NCBI GenBank assembly: GCA_021817945.1 | Contig: JAKAFL010000034.1 | Span: 1-39,916 of the forward strand | Direction of reading: 5' to 3' | DNA: 39,916 nucleotides | Origin: a bacterium | Lineage (GTDB): Bacteria; Verrucomicrobiota; Verrucomicrobiia; Limisphaerales; UBA11358 | Part shown: positions 1 to 7,391 of the stretch, one piece after another | Layout of the letters: each line of letters opens with the position of its first letter | Position numbering within the stretch: position 1 is the stretch's first letter | Program-made: the position numbers and the translations under genes | Notes under the pieces: generated by a model | The model's input: only the letters and a program-made list of their open reading frames with translations | Told to the model about the DNA's origin: nothing | The model's database searches: none

Positions 1-1
1 G

Positions 2-268
2 GAACACCACGCCGGGGAGTTGAAACGGGAAAGTGCCGGGGCCAAGGCTGAACGAATCGTCCGCGAAGAACTCAAGCGTCTGGGGTGGGGGGAAGGCGAG
101 TTGAAACGGCGACAGAAGAGCGATCCCTCCAAGCTGGCGTTGGCGGCGCGTTTGCGCCGGGAAACGCTGTTGACGCTGCCGATGATCGCCGCCCGGCTGC
201 ACTTGGGGACCTGGAAAAGCCTTAATGCCAAGCTGTATCGGTGGAAAAAAGCCAACAGATTAGTCTAA
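2..268 (+). CDS. C-terminal part of a REP-associated (RAYT-like) transposase, 5' end outside window
   Basis: The frame is open from the left edge of the window, so the true start lies outside; the TTG at 20 is only the first start-like codon. The visible ~88 residues are strongly basic. They contain a KAER..REEL..LGW segment, then KSDPSKLALAARLRRET and an ending of the type IAARLHLGTWKS..AKLYRW. From memory this is the tail that follows the Y1/HUH nuclease domain in REP-associated tyrosine transposases of Verrucomicrobiota and Planctomycetota. The tail is thought to be a helix-turn-helix-like DNA-binding extension. The catalytic HUH motif and tyrosine are not in the window, so activity cannot be judged. 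Family assignment is by recognition of the tail only. Confidence 0.6.
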   Translation, partial: EHHAGELKRESAGAKAERIVREELKRLGWGEGELKRRQKSDPSKLALAARLRRETLLTLPMIAARLHLGTWKSLNAKLYRWKKANRLV

Positions 269-369
269 ACTATAGTCTGACTCCTTTATGGTTTACGGTT
301 TATTTGTAAGCGTCGGGGAAACTGCCTAGGACTATGGCACGAAAGCTGGCGGTGGGAACGGCTTGAGAT

Positions 370-660
370 TTAGGCGGATCGACGCATGGCGGCTTGTTTG
401 GCTTTGAGCCAAGCTGCCGGTGTTAGCGATTTGATCTCGGAGGTTTTGGCTTTGGGCAGGCGTTCGAAAACATCCTGGAGATATCCGGCAGGATTGATCC
501 CATGGCGGCGGCAACTGCCCAGCACCGAATAGATCACCGCGCTCCGCTGGCGGGGCGAGGAAACCAGAGGCGCTGGGTTGGTGGATGCGCTTGAAATGGC
601 GCATTCCTTCGAGGCTCGAAATGGTTTCAAACCAACCGATTCACTTTCCCCCCATGCCAC
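370..660 (-). pseudogene. IS66-family transposase (TnpC) C-terminal relic
   Basis: The minus-strand frame ending at 370 carries the conserved end of IS66 TnpC: RSAVIYSVLGSCRRHGINP, then YLQDVFERLPK and a final LTPAAWLKA segment. This normally follows the last catalytic residue and an NWLF-type block. Upstream of about 560 the match leaves this frame; a degenerate counterpart seems to lie in another frame (RLWFPRPASG against the family's NWLF-(I/V)GHP-type block), which suggests a frameshift. No DDE catalytic core, TnpA or TnpB is present. What remains is about the last 65 residues of a ~500-residue enzyme, so it is a dead fragment. Confidence 0.7.
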
Positions 661-690
661 CTTCGCCAGCCTAAAAGTTAAGATGCGCCC

Positions 691-718
691 GCTAAAATTT
701 GTGTGCTAAAATTTGTGT
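691..718. repeat. 14-bp perfect tandem duplication
   Basis: GCTAAAATTTGTGT occurs twice without a gap (691-704 and 705-718). It ends inside the -35 hexamer of the tetR promoter and lies between the IS66 relic and that gene. It may be a footprint of transposon excision or a replication slip. Whether it affects the promoter is unknown. Confidence 0.85.
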
Positions 719-757
719 TGACAAATAAAACAATTGTTTGAATTATTTGTTTGAAAC
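718..757 (+). promoter_or_regulatory. Promoter and candidate autoregulatory operator of the tetR-tolC operon
   Basis: TTGACA at 718-723 is a perfect -35 box, followed after 17 bp by AATTAT (741-746) as a weaker -10. The spacer and -10 are covered by symmetry. AAACAATTGTTT (728-739) is a perfect 12-bp palindrome. ACAAATAA (721-728) and TTATTTGT (743-750) are perfect inverted arms. TTGTTTGAA is directly repeated at 734-742 and 747-755. This is the usual geometry for a TetR-family repressor blocking its own promoter. A start site a few bases before the ATG at 758 would leave almost no leader and no Shine-Dalgarno, so the message may be nearly leaderless. Confidence 0.55.
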
Positions 758-1435
758 ATGAATGTCAGGTCTTTCTTGGCTGATGGCAAAGAGCATCAGG
801 ATGCCACGCGACGCCATCTTTTGGAGGCGGCGGGCGAGGTTTTTTCGGAGCTCGGATTCCGAAACGCCACGGTGCGCGAGATTTGTCACCGGGCGGGCGC
901 CAATGTGGCGGCGGTGAACTATCATTTTGGCGACAAAGAGACCCTTTACCTGGAGGTTTTGCGCCATGCGCATCATAAAGCCTTGGAAAAATACCCGCTG
1001 CTGCTGGACGCCCCGGAATCAGCCTCTCCTGAGGAAAAACTGAAGTGTTTTATTTTGTCGCTGCTCTCCCGGATTTTTGACAAGGGTCCCAATTCGTGGC
1101 ATGGAAGGTTGATGTCGCGTGAAATGATTGAACCGACTCATGCCTTGGATTCGCTGGTGCAGGAACGCATCCGCCCGATGTCGGAAGTTCTCTGGGGGAT
1201 CATTGCTGAAATCCTGGACTGTCCGCCCACGGATGAGCGGGTGGTGGCCAGCGCTTTCAGCGTTCTGAGCCAGTGTGTTTTTTACAAACATTGCCGTCCG
1301 TGCGTGGGGTCGCTTTTCCCCGGACTTTTGCCGGAAAACGAGAAGGGTGTGGCGCGCTTGGCGGCCCATATCACGGATTTTTCACTGGCTGCAATGAGGG
1401 GGTTTTCCTCAAAAAACAGGGGTAAAAAGCGATGA
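758..1435 (+). CDS. TetR/AcrR-family transcriptional regulator (CecR/YbiH-like)
   Basis: 225 residues. The N-terminal TetR DNA-binding domain has its helix-turn-helix at about 38-57 (ATVREICHRAGANVAAVNYHF), followed by the typical GDKETLYLEVL helix. The C-terminal half resembles the CecR (DUF1956) ligand-binding and dimer domain in its FILSLLSRI and SREMIEPT segments. Members repress efflux genes and are released by a bound small molecule. The stop overlaps the tolC-family start by four bases (ATGA), so the two genes are co-translated, and the promoter carries overlapping palindromes. The inferred role is autorepression together with control of the downstream outer-membrane protein. The ligand cannot be read from the sequence. 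Confidence 0.85.
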   Translation: MNVRSFLADGKEHQDATRRHLLEAAGEVFSELGFRNATVREICHRAGANVAAVNYHFGDKETLYLEVLRHAHHKALEKYPLLLDAPESASPEEKLKCFILSLLSRIFDKGPNSWHGRLMSREMIEPTHALDSLVQERIRPMSEVLWGIIAEILDCPPTDERVVASAFSVLSQCVFYKHCRPCVGSLFPGLLPENEKGVARLAAHITDFSLAAMRGFSSKNRGKKR

Positions 1436-2814
1436 TCAACTCAATGAAACAAGTTTTGGCCGGGGTGCTGGCAGTGGGCATGGCGATTTCTTCCCGGGCG
1501 CAGGAGGTGGGGACCAATGGACCCGAGTGGCTGACCAGACCGCTATCGCTGGTGAATGCCTTGGACACGGCATTGCAACAGAACGCCAAAGTGCAGGAGG
1601 CCCGGAATGACCTGGAGACATCACGCGGACTGGTGGTCCAGACTCGTGCGGTGGCCATGCCGCAGTTGCAGGCCAACGCGGTCTATAAATACACGCAACC
1701 CAACGATATCGAGGGCTTGACCATCAATAACTACAGCCTCAGCACGCCGGATCAGAATTGGAATTCAGACGTGCAGATTGTCCAGTCCATTTATCTTGGC
1801 GGGAGGTTGACAGCGGCATTCCGGGCTGCGACAGCCACGCAAAAGCAGGCCGTGGCTGATTTTGAGACCACCGTGGCCAATGCCCTGCTGGAAACCCGGC
1901 TGGCGTATTATGACGTGCTGTTGGCGGCGCAGCAGGTTCGGGTGCATGAAGCTTCGGTGGATTTGTTGCAGCATGAATTGTCCGACCAGGAACAGCGGCA
2001 AAAGGCCGGAACAGTTCCCAAATTCAACGTTTTGCGCGCCGAAGTGGCTTTGGCCAATGAGCGTCCTTCCCTCATCGGCGCTCGTAATCAATACCGGATC
2101 GCAAAAAACAACCTGGCCAACCTGCTTGGGTACAACCTTCCCCATGATGTGTGGGAGGACATACCCTTGAACCTGACCGATGGATTCGATACGGCCCCAA
2201 GCCAGGTCAACCTGCCCGATGCCATCCAGCAGGCATTGAACCGCCGCACGGAACTGGTTTCTGCCCGCCAGAAAGTCACCTTGCAGCAACTCAACATCGT
2301 CAATGCGCAGGCGGGCTACAAGCCTGCGGTTTCCGTCTTCGCGGGATACAACTGGTTCAACCAGCAATATCCCCAGCCTGGTCAGGCGGCGGTGTCTCTG
2401 AATTCGGATTATTCCGGATGGAACGCCGGGGCCCAATTATCATGGAATATTTTTGACGGATGGCTGACGGCTGGAAAGGTCCGGGAGGCGCGGTCGCAAT
2501 TCGACAAGTCCCAGACGGAATACCAGGATGAATGCAGGCAGATCGAGTTGGAGGTGCGGACAACCTACTCGGATTTGATTCAAGCTCAGGAGACACTGGA
2601 TTCCCAGTCATCCGTGCAGGCCGAGGCAGAGGAGGCGCTGCGCGAGGCCAGGGAGCGGGCGGAGGCCGGCACCGGCACTCAACTGGATGTTTTGGACGCG
2701 GAAACCGCCCTTACCCAGGCGCGCACCACCCAGGTCCAGGCCATGCACGATTACTCTGCGGCCCGTGCCCGGTTCCAACGCGCCATTGCGGCCGACCTCG
2801 TCTCGGTTCATTAA
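1432..2814 (+). CDS. TolC-family outer-membrane efflux protein
   Basis: 460 residues. A signal peptide is visible (MKQVLAGVLAVGMAISSRAQ, start at residue 1 or at the Met at residue 5). Two repeats of the outer-membrane efflux domain follow, rich in long Gln/Ala/Glu helices with the usual phrases LETRLAYYDVLLAAQQ, GTVPKFNVLRAEVALA and AGTGTQLDVLDAETALTQAR. TolC-type trimers form a channel across outer membrane and periplasm for RND, MFS or ABC pumps. There is no lipobox, unlike the NodT-type factor fused to the RND pump elsewhere in the window. No adaptor or pump gene follows; a fold-back repeat starts two bases after the stop codon and purH comes next. The partner pump is therefore encoded elsewhere or was lost. 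Confidence 0.9.
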   Translation: MINSMKQVLAGVLAVGMAISSRAQEVGTNGPEWLTRPLSLVNALDTALQQNAKVQEARNDLETSRGLVVQTRAVAMPQLQANAVYKYTQPNDIEGLTINNYSLSTPDQNWNSDVQIVQSIYLGGRLTAAFRAATATQKQAVADFETTVANALLETRLAYYDVLLAAQQVRVHEASVDLLQHELSDQEQRQKAGTVPKFNVLRAEVALANERPSLIGARNQYRIAKNNLANLLGYNLPHDVWEDIPLNLTDGFDTAPSQVNLPDAIQQALNRRTELVSARQKVTLQQLNIVNAQAGYKPAVSVFAGYNWFNQQYPQPGQAAVSLNSDYSGWNAGAQLSWNIFDGWLTAGKVREARSQFDKSQTEYQDECRQIELEVRTTYSDLIQAQETLDSQSSVQAEAEEALREARERAEAGTGTQLDVLDAETALTQARTTQVQAMHDYSAARARFQRAIAADLVSVH

Positions 2815-2815
2815 A

Positions 2816-2977
2816 CCCGAAAAAAGAAGTTCAAAAGGCCAATCTGCCCCAATCTACTGGGCACAAACATGTTGGAAAAATCTCACCAGGCCGCTTCGGG
2901 TATGGTTTCGGTTTTTCCAAAGAGTTTGCGCTCCAGCATCTTGCCGCGTCTTGACCTTTTCCATTTTGCTTTTAGGG
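2816..2977 (+). repeat. Fold-back intergenic repeat, copy 1 (full length)
   Basis: About 162 bp beginning CCCGAAAA two bases after the tolC stop codon (TAA-A-CCCG) and ending CTTTTAGGG. Copies 1-3 can be aligned by eye over their whole length. The ends are inverted repeats: left CCCGAAAAACGAAATTC against the reverse complement of the right end, CCCGAAAAGCGAAATGG (read best in copies 2 and 3). The middle also folds: GCGCAAAC pairs with GTTTGCGC and TTGGAAAAATC pairs with GATTTTTCCAA around a ~27-base loop. No convincing ORF is inside. It could be a MITE-like element, a structured 3' untranslated region, or both. Confidence 0.8.
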
Positions 2978-3032
2978 TTAAATTCAAATTGCCGGTTGAC
3001 GCCGCCCTTTCCATTCGGGATTTTGTCCTGCC

Positions 3033-4583
3033 ATGGCAAACATAAGACGCGCATTAATTTCTGTTTCAGACAAAACCGGGCTGCCCGCCTTTGCCCAGGC
3101 CCTGGCCCGGGCCAATGTGGAAATCATTTCCACGGGCGGGACGGCGAAAGCCCTAAGGGAATCCGGATTGGCCGTGAAAGATGTCTCCGACCTGACCGGG
3201 TTTCCAGAAATGATGGAAGGAAGAGTCAAAACCCTGCATCCCAAGGTTCACGGGGGGTTATTGTACATCAGGGGAAATGCGGAGCATGAAAGGGCGGCTC
3301 AAACCCACGGGATTGAATCCATAGACCTGGTGGTGGTGAATTTGTATCCTTTTGAAAAAACCGTTGCCAAGCCCGGGGTGGATTTGCACGAGGCCATTGA
3401 GAACATTGACATAGGCGGGCCTTCCATGTTGCGCAGCGCCGCCAAGAACCATGACAGCGTGACGGTGGTGGTGGACCCGGCAGATTATGAGCAGGTGGCC
3501 GAGCAAATTGCCGGTCAGGGAGGGACCACCTTGGAATTGCGCCGACGACTTGCGGCAAAGGTATTCGCTCGTACTGCCTCTTATGATGCCGCCATAGCAG
3601 CGCATCTTCAAAGGGAGTTTTCTCCAAACCAGGAATCCCTGCCGGCAGCGCTGACTCTTTCATCCGGCCTGGTTCAACCCCTGCGCTACGGGGAGAATCC
3701 CCATCAGATCGCCGGGCTTTATGGATCATTCAAACAATACTTTGAGCAACTTCACGGTAAGGAATTGTCCTATAACAACATTTTGGACCTTACTGCCGCG
3801 GCCTCGCTCATGGGCGAGTTCAAGGGTGCGCCGCCCACGCTGGCCATTCTGAAACACACCAACCCCTGCGGCGTGGGACAGGCGCCCATTTTAAAGGAGG
3901 CCTGGGACAAGGCCTTTTCGACAGACCGACAGGCGCCCTTTGGCGGGATTATTGCCGTGAATGTTCCATTGGATGCGGATTGCGCCCGGGCCATTTCCGA
4001 GATTTTCAGCGAGGTGATTGTCGCGCCCGATTATTCACCCGAGGCCCTGGCCATTCTCCAGAAGAAAAAGCACCTGCGGTTGGTGAAAGTGGCCAGGGAT
4101 CCGGATTCCGCCTCACCCTGGTCCATTCGCAGTGTGGGTTCGGATTCCTATTTGCTCCAGCAGGCGGACAGGCAAAACATCCGTCCTGAGGAATTGAAAA
4201 TCGTAACCCGCCGCCAGCCCACCGATGCGGAACTGCATTCCATGCTTTTTGGCTGGAAGGTGGTGAAACATGTCAAATCCAATGCCATCGTTTATGCCTC
4301 GGTGGACCGCACCATTGGGATAGGGGCCGGCCAGATGAGCCGCGTGGATTCCAGCCGGATAGCCGTCTGGAAGGCGGGCGAGGCGAAACTCTCCATCCAG
4401 GGTTGCGCGGTGTGCAGTGACGCCTTTTTTCCGTTTGCCGATGGATTGATTGCGGCCTTTGAGGCGGGGGCCACCGCCGCCATCCAGCCCGGCGGATCCG
4501 TCCGGGATGCCGAGGTTATTGCCGCCGCAGATCAACGGGGCATGACCATGGCCTTCACCGGGATCCGCCATTTCAGACATTGA
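3033..4583 (+). CDS. purH: Bifunctional purine biosynthesis protein PurH (AICAR transformylase / IMP cyclohydrolase)
   Basis: 516 residues, normal family length. The N-terminal IMP cyclohydrolase (MGS-like) domain shows [37 protein letters not shown] and the [18 protein letters not shown] block. The AICAR transformylase domain shows LRYGENPHQ, the catalytic Lys-His pair in [10 protein letters not shown] (K274, H275), [10 protein letters not shown] and [10 protein letters not shown]. It catalyses the last two steps of IMP synthesis in the cytoplasm. The ATG at 3033 gives the standard [16 protein letters not shown] start. No strong Shine-Dalgarno and no purine riboswitch was seen upstream. The gene is a single unit flanked on both sides by fold-back repeat copies. 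Confidence 0.97.
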   Translation: MANIRRALISVSDKTGLPAFAQALARANVEIISTGGTAKALRESGLAVKDVSDLTGFPEMMEGRVKTLHPKVHGGLLYIRGNAEHERAAQTHGIESIDLVVVNLYPFEKTVAKPGVDLHEAIENIDIGGPSMLRSAAKNHDSVTVVVDPADYEQVAEQIAGQGGTTLELRRRLAAKVFARTASYDAAIAAHLQREFSPNQESLPAALTLSSGLVQPLRYGENPHQIAGLYGSFKQYFEQLHGKELSYNNILDLTAAASLMGEFKGAPPTLAILKHTNPCGVGQAPILKEAWDKAFSTDRQAPFGGIIAVNVPLDADCARAISEIFSEVIVAPDYSPEALAILQKKKHLRLVKVARDPDSASPWSIRSVGSDSYLLQQADRQNIRPEELKIVTRRQPTDAELHSMLFGWKVVKHVKSNAIVYASVDRTIGIGAGQMSRVDSSRIAVWKAGEAKLSIQGCAVCSDAFFPFADGLIAAFEAGATAAIQPGGSVRDAEVIAAADQRGMTMAFTGIRHFRH

Positions 4584-4614
4584 CAATGTTGACCCTGATC
4601 AAAGGCGGTGGATA

Positions 4615-4669
4615 CGGGATGATTCAACCTGGGATTTTGCCCCTCTTGCCTGAATCTTGAATCATCCCG
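4615..4669 (+). terminator. Inverted repeat downstream of purH, possible transcript-end hairpin
   Basis: CGGGATGATTCAA (4615-4627) and TTGAATCATCCCG (4657-4669) are a perfect 13-bp inverted repeat with a 29-base loop, 31 bases after the purH stop. There is no U-run, so this is not a classical intrinsic terminator. The right arm merges with the first bases of fold-back repeat copy 2. Confidence 0.4.
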
Positions 4670-4826
4670 AAAAACGAAATTCGAAAGGCTAATCTGCCCC
4701 AATCTACTGGGCGCAAACATGTTGAAAAAATCTTACCAGCTCGATTGCGGTATGGTTTCGATTTTTCCAAAGAGTTTCCGCGCCAGCATTTTGCCGCATC
4801 TTGACCTTTTCCATTTGCTTTTCGGG
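4666..4826 (+). repeat. Fold-back intergenic repeat, copy 2 (full length)
   Basis: About 161 bp from CCCGAAAAACGAAATTCG to TTTGCTTTTCGGG, with the clearest terminal inverted repeat of the family at the left end. The inner arms TTGAAAAAATC and GATTTTTCCAA pair with one mismatch. It lies between purH and the convergent esterase gene. Confidence 0.8.
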
Positions 4827-4840
4827 GCAAAACCAGCCTG

Positions 4841-5461
4841 TCAGGTCATGCCCTGCAGGAGGAATTGTCGAATCAAACTGATTTCCTCCTCGCCGTGTAT
4901 GGTGTGGGCCTTGGGAAATTCCTTCCAAGTGACCTTCAAACCTGCGCTTTTGAGTCTGGCCATTTGCTCGCGCACGGGGGGTAGGGGAATGAGTGGGTCA
5001 TAAAGGCCGTGTGTGGCAAGAATGCGCTGCCGGTCTGCCACGGGTGATAGTTCCAACAAAAGTTGGTTCAATTCAAAAACCCAGCCGCTGATGCCTACCA
5101 GTCCAGCCAGTTTGTGCGGGTAACGCAATCCAACATCCAAGGTCATGAGGCAACCTTGGGAAAAACCAGCCAATGTGGTGTTTTGATGAGGAAATCCCAT
5201 GGAAGGCATCCTGTCCAATAATTCAGAGAGCAAATGACGGCTTCGAAGGATGCCCGGGCCCATGTTGGCGGGGTAATCAAACCATGAGAACCCCCCGTTG
5301 GATGCGTCGGGGGCGTTCACGAGCAGGTAGCTGAATTGGGGAAGGTCCAAAACACCGGGCAGCCAGTGATAACCAGCCGATGAATCGCCCAAACCATGCA
5401 GCATTACAAACAAGTGGGGCGACCCTTTTTGGGGTGCGGGGATCAGTTCAAAATCAAGCAT
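4841..5461 (-). CDS. Alpha/beta hydrolase, phospholipase/carboxylesterase type
   Basis: 206 residues with a complete catalytic triad pattern of the Abhydrolase_2 (carboxylesterase/acyl-protein thioesterase) family. The oxyanion region is MLHGLGDSSAGY, the nucleophile elbow GFSQGC has Ser101, Asp155 is in HGLYDPLIPL, and His186 is in the final KAHTIHG segment. No signal peptide, so cytoplasmic. Such enzymes hydrolyse short carboxylic esters or lysophospholipids; the substrate cannot be predicted. It lies downstream of the haem-binding-type gene on the same strand with a gap of 188 bp, so cotranscription is possible but unproven. Confidence 0.85.
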   Translation of the reverse strand: MLDFELIPAPQKGSPHLFVMLHGLGDSSAGYHWLPGVLDLPQFSYLLVNAPDASNGGFSWFDYPANMGPGILRSRHLLSELLDRMPSMGFPHQNTTLAGFSQGCLMTLDVGLRYPHKLAGLVGISGWVFELNQLLLELSPVADRQRILATHGLYDPLIPLPPVREQMARLKSAGLKVTWKEFPKAHTIHGEEEISLIRQFLLQGMT

Positions 5462-5637
5462 GTCCTTGAAAAATGTTCTAAAATTGGCAAAGGAATTTCA
5501 TCTGCGCGAAAGCGCCGGGGGCGTTCTGCTTTTGGCGGCAGCGTGCGTTGCGCATTCCATACGGCGCCATGGCGGATGCGCTCCTTGTTCGCGCCCCAAC
5601 AGATACCGAAACCCATTGCCGCAGCAATGATTGTCAT
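5443..5637 (-). CDS. Small hypothetical ORF, doubtful
   Basis: 64 codons filling the gap between the CxxCH protein and the esterase and overlapping the esterase start by 19 bases. It begins with a short hydrophobic stretch (MTIIAAAMGFGICWGAN) followed by a basic, proline-containing segment. No family is recognised. The position within a same-strand run makes a coupled small peptide conceivable, but composition and length do not separate it from chance. Confidence 0.2.
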   Translation of the reverse strand: MTIIAAAMGFGICWGANKERIRHGAVWNAQRTLPPKAERPRRFRADEIPLPILEHFSRTCLILN

Positions 5638-5649
5638 TTTCGGGAAAAC

Positions 5650-6120
5650 TCAGGGGCTGGATTTGACCAGGGCGTCAGATTGAGAATCCAACCAGTCGGT
5701 CAAGGTTTTCCTTTGGGCATCCGTGAGCCGCGCCTGCGCATGGATCAAGGTGTACTGGGAGGGGGGCATGGTGTGGCTGCTGATTTGGTCGCTCATTTCC
5801 TCCATGTGGCGGACCATGTGCTTGAGGTCGTTGGTGGGCCAGTCGGAAAAATTCAGGTGTGAACGACCGTCAAACACGTCGCTGGCGATCAGCCACGACA
5901 CTGGTGCCACGTGGGAGTACCAGGGCCAGCGGGTCTGGTAGGAGTGGCAATCGTAGCAGGCCTGGGTGAGCGCGGTTGCCACATCAGGCGGCGGGTGCAG
6001 CACATCTAGGAAATCCGCCTTGCCCGACGGATTGGTGCGCGATGGGTTGGTGAGTTGCAGAAGGCAGAAAATGACCAGCAAAGAGGGGATCAGTATTTTG
6101 ATGAATTTTTTCATGTCCAT
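5650..6120 (-). CDS. Haem-binding-domain protein with CxxCH motif, membrane-anchored
   Basis: 156 residues if started at the internal ATG (MDMKKFIKILI); ten more residues are open upstream but would precede the membrane helix with an uncharacteristic segment. One N-terminal hydrophobic helix (about residues 6-23) is followed by CYDCHSYQTRWPWYSHVAPVS: a CxxCH haem-attachment motif in the context of the Haem_bd family. The conserved HLNFSDW and DQISSHTMPPSQYTL blocks also fit. The inferred location is periplasmic, anchored in the inner membrane, with covalent haem c. The cytochrome maturation genes resB and ccsA are in the same window. It follows the response regulator by 74 bp on the same strand. 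Confidence 0.75.
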   Translation of the reverse strand: MDMKKFIKILIPSLLVIFCLLQLTNPSRTNPSGKADFLDVLHPPPDVATALTQACYDCHSYQTRWPWYSHVAPVSWLIASDVFDGRSHLNFSDWPTNDLKHMVRHMEEMSDQISSHTMPPSQYTLIHAQARLTDAQRKTLTDWLDSQSDALVKSSP

Positions 6121-6194
6121 GGGCGCGGTCGCAATTGCCGGCGCACCCATTGGTAGTGAAAAACCCGGCAGGATGCAAAGCGAAAACCCATTTT

Positions 6195-7391
6195 TTAGTT
6201 TAAGGCGGGCTGCGGGGTGAGCAGCTTTTTGCGCATGATGCAGATGAGGGCCTTGACGGTGAGCTCTATGAACATGAATGGTTTGGCTATGAAATCATTG
6301 CCACCGGCCATGGTGGAGGAGGTGCGGCTGTCGAAATCGTTCAATCCGGTGACAAATATGACCGGGGTTTTTTTATGGTGCGGAAACTGGCGCAATTTGG
6401 TGCACAACTCGAATCCGGAGATGCCCGGCATGTCCACATCGAGGAAGATCAGGTCAAAGTCATTTTCCTGGAGGATTTGTAGGGCCTGGGTGGAGTCTTC
6501 AATGTTGACGGACTTGAGCCGGGCCTTTTCCAGGGCGTAAACGATGGCGCGGCGTGAGATGGCCTCGTCATCCACCACAAGGATTTTTGCGAAGGGGATT
6601 TCCTGTTTTTCAGGAAGGGTGGTTTTTTCAAAAAGCAACCCCATGAAATCCACTGCGGAGGCGACAGTGCGGATGGAGGAGTTGTTGATATGCTTGGGTT
6701 TTTCGTAAAGTTCCTTGAGCAGGGCCTCGAGGGCGCTGGCCATGTGGGCGATCTGCACCAGGCCAGCCACGGCGGCATTGCCGCTCAGGGCGTGAAGCAG
6801 CCGGTAAAGTTCATAGATTTCCTTCAGTCTGGCAATGTCGTTTTCAGCCTTGACCATGGCTTGCAAGGCGGTGCGGAGGGTGAACAGGCTTGATGGCAAA
6901 TGATTGATGACGGATGTCCGCAATTCGGCCTGAAACTCGGAATCGTTTGCATGGGCTTCCTTGGACAACCCATTGCGGTGATGCCCGTTGGTGTGCGCCG
7001 CGGAGGAGGGATTGGATTCGTCGCTACCTCCGATGAGTCCGCGCACGATTTCTATGATGTCCTTTGGGTTGCAACTGGACTTGGAGAGGCATTTATTGGC
7101 CCCGGCGCGCCAGGCTTCCTGGATCAAATTGGTGAGGTAGGTATTGGAAAAAACCACTGTGGGCAGTTTGGCAAACTCCTCGCTCTGCCTGATTTCCCGT
7201 ATGACCTCCACCCCGGAAATGCCTGGCAACATCAGGTCCAGGATGACCATTTGTGGTTTCAAGGTGCGCAGCAGTCTCAGGCCCGTTTCTCCATCTGGGG
7301 CGGTCTCAGCTTGATAACCTTCCACGGCCAGTTTGTTCCGGTAAACATTAGCCACGATGGGATCATCTTCAATCAGGAGTATTTTTTTCAT
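6195..7391 (-). CDS. REC-Hpt-REC response regulator
   Basis: 398 residues. REC1 (about 3-120) has the acidic pair D9/D10, phospho-acceptor D52 (LDLMLPG) and K104. A poly-polar linker leads to a helical domain (about 150-255) whose [15 protein letters not shown] segment places H200 like an Hpt phospho-histidine. REC2 (about 268-390) has VVDDE, D318 in FLDVDMPG and a KPF switch. There is no DNA-binding or enzymatic output domain, so it probably passes phosphate within a relay. Its ATG overlaps the end of the hybrid kinase gene by four bases, giving translational coupling and a clear partner. Confidence 0.85.
   Translation of the reverse strand: MKKILLIEDDPIVANVYRNKLAVEGYQAETAPDGETGLRLLRTLKPQMVILDLMLPGISGVEVIREIRQSEEFAKLPTVVFSNTYLTNLIQEAWRAGANKCLSKSSCNPKDIIEIVRGLIGGSDESNPSSAAHTNGHHRNGLSKEAHANDSEFQAELRTSVINHLPSSLFTLRTALQAMVKAENDIARLKEIYELYRLLHALSGNAAVAGLVQIAHMASALEALLKELYEKPKHINNSSIRTVASAVDFMGLLFEKTTLPEKQEIPFAKILVVDDEAISRRAIVYALEKARLKSVNIEDSTQALQILQENDFDLIFLDVDMPGISGFELCTKLRQFPHHKKTPVIFVTGLNDFDSRTSSTMAGGNDFIAKPFMFIELTVKALICIMRKKLLTPQPALN

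Noticed and set aside
2978..3032. Purine riboswitch or PurR-type site before purH
   Set aside because: No conserved riboswitch core or operator was found in the short gap between the repeat and the start codon.
4624..4928. Short ORFs inside fold-back repeat copy 2 (and similar ones in copies 1 and 3)
   Set aside because: The copies do not keep a common frame without disruption; the sequence is better explained by nucleotide pairing.
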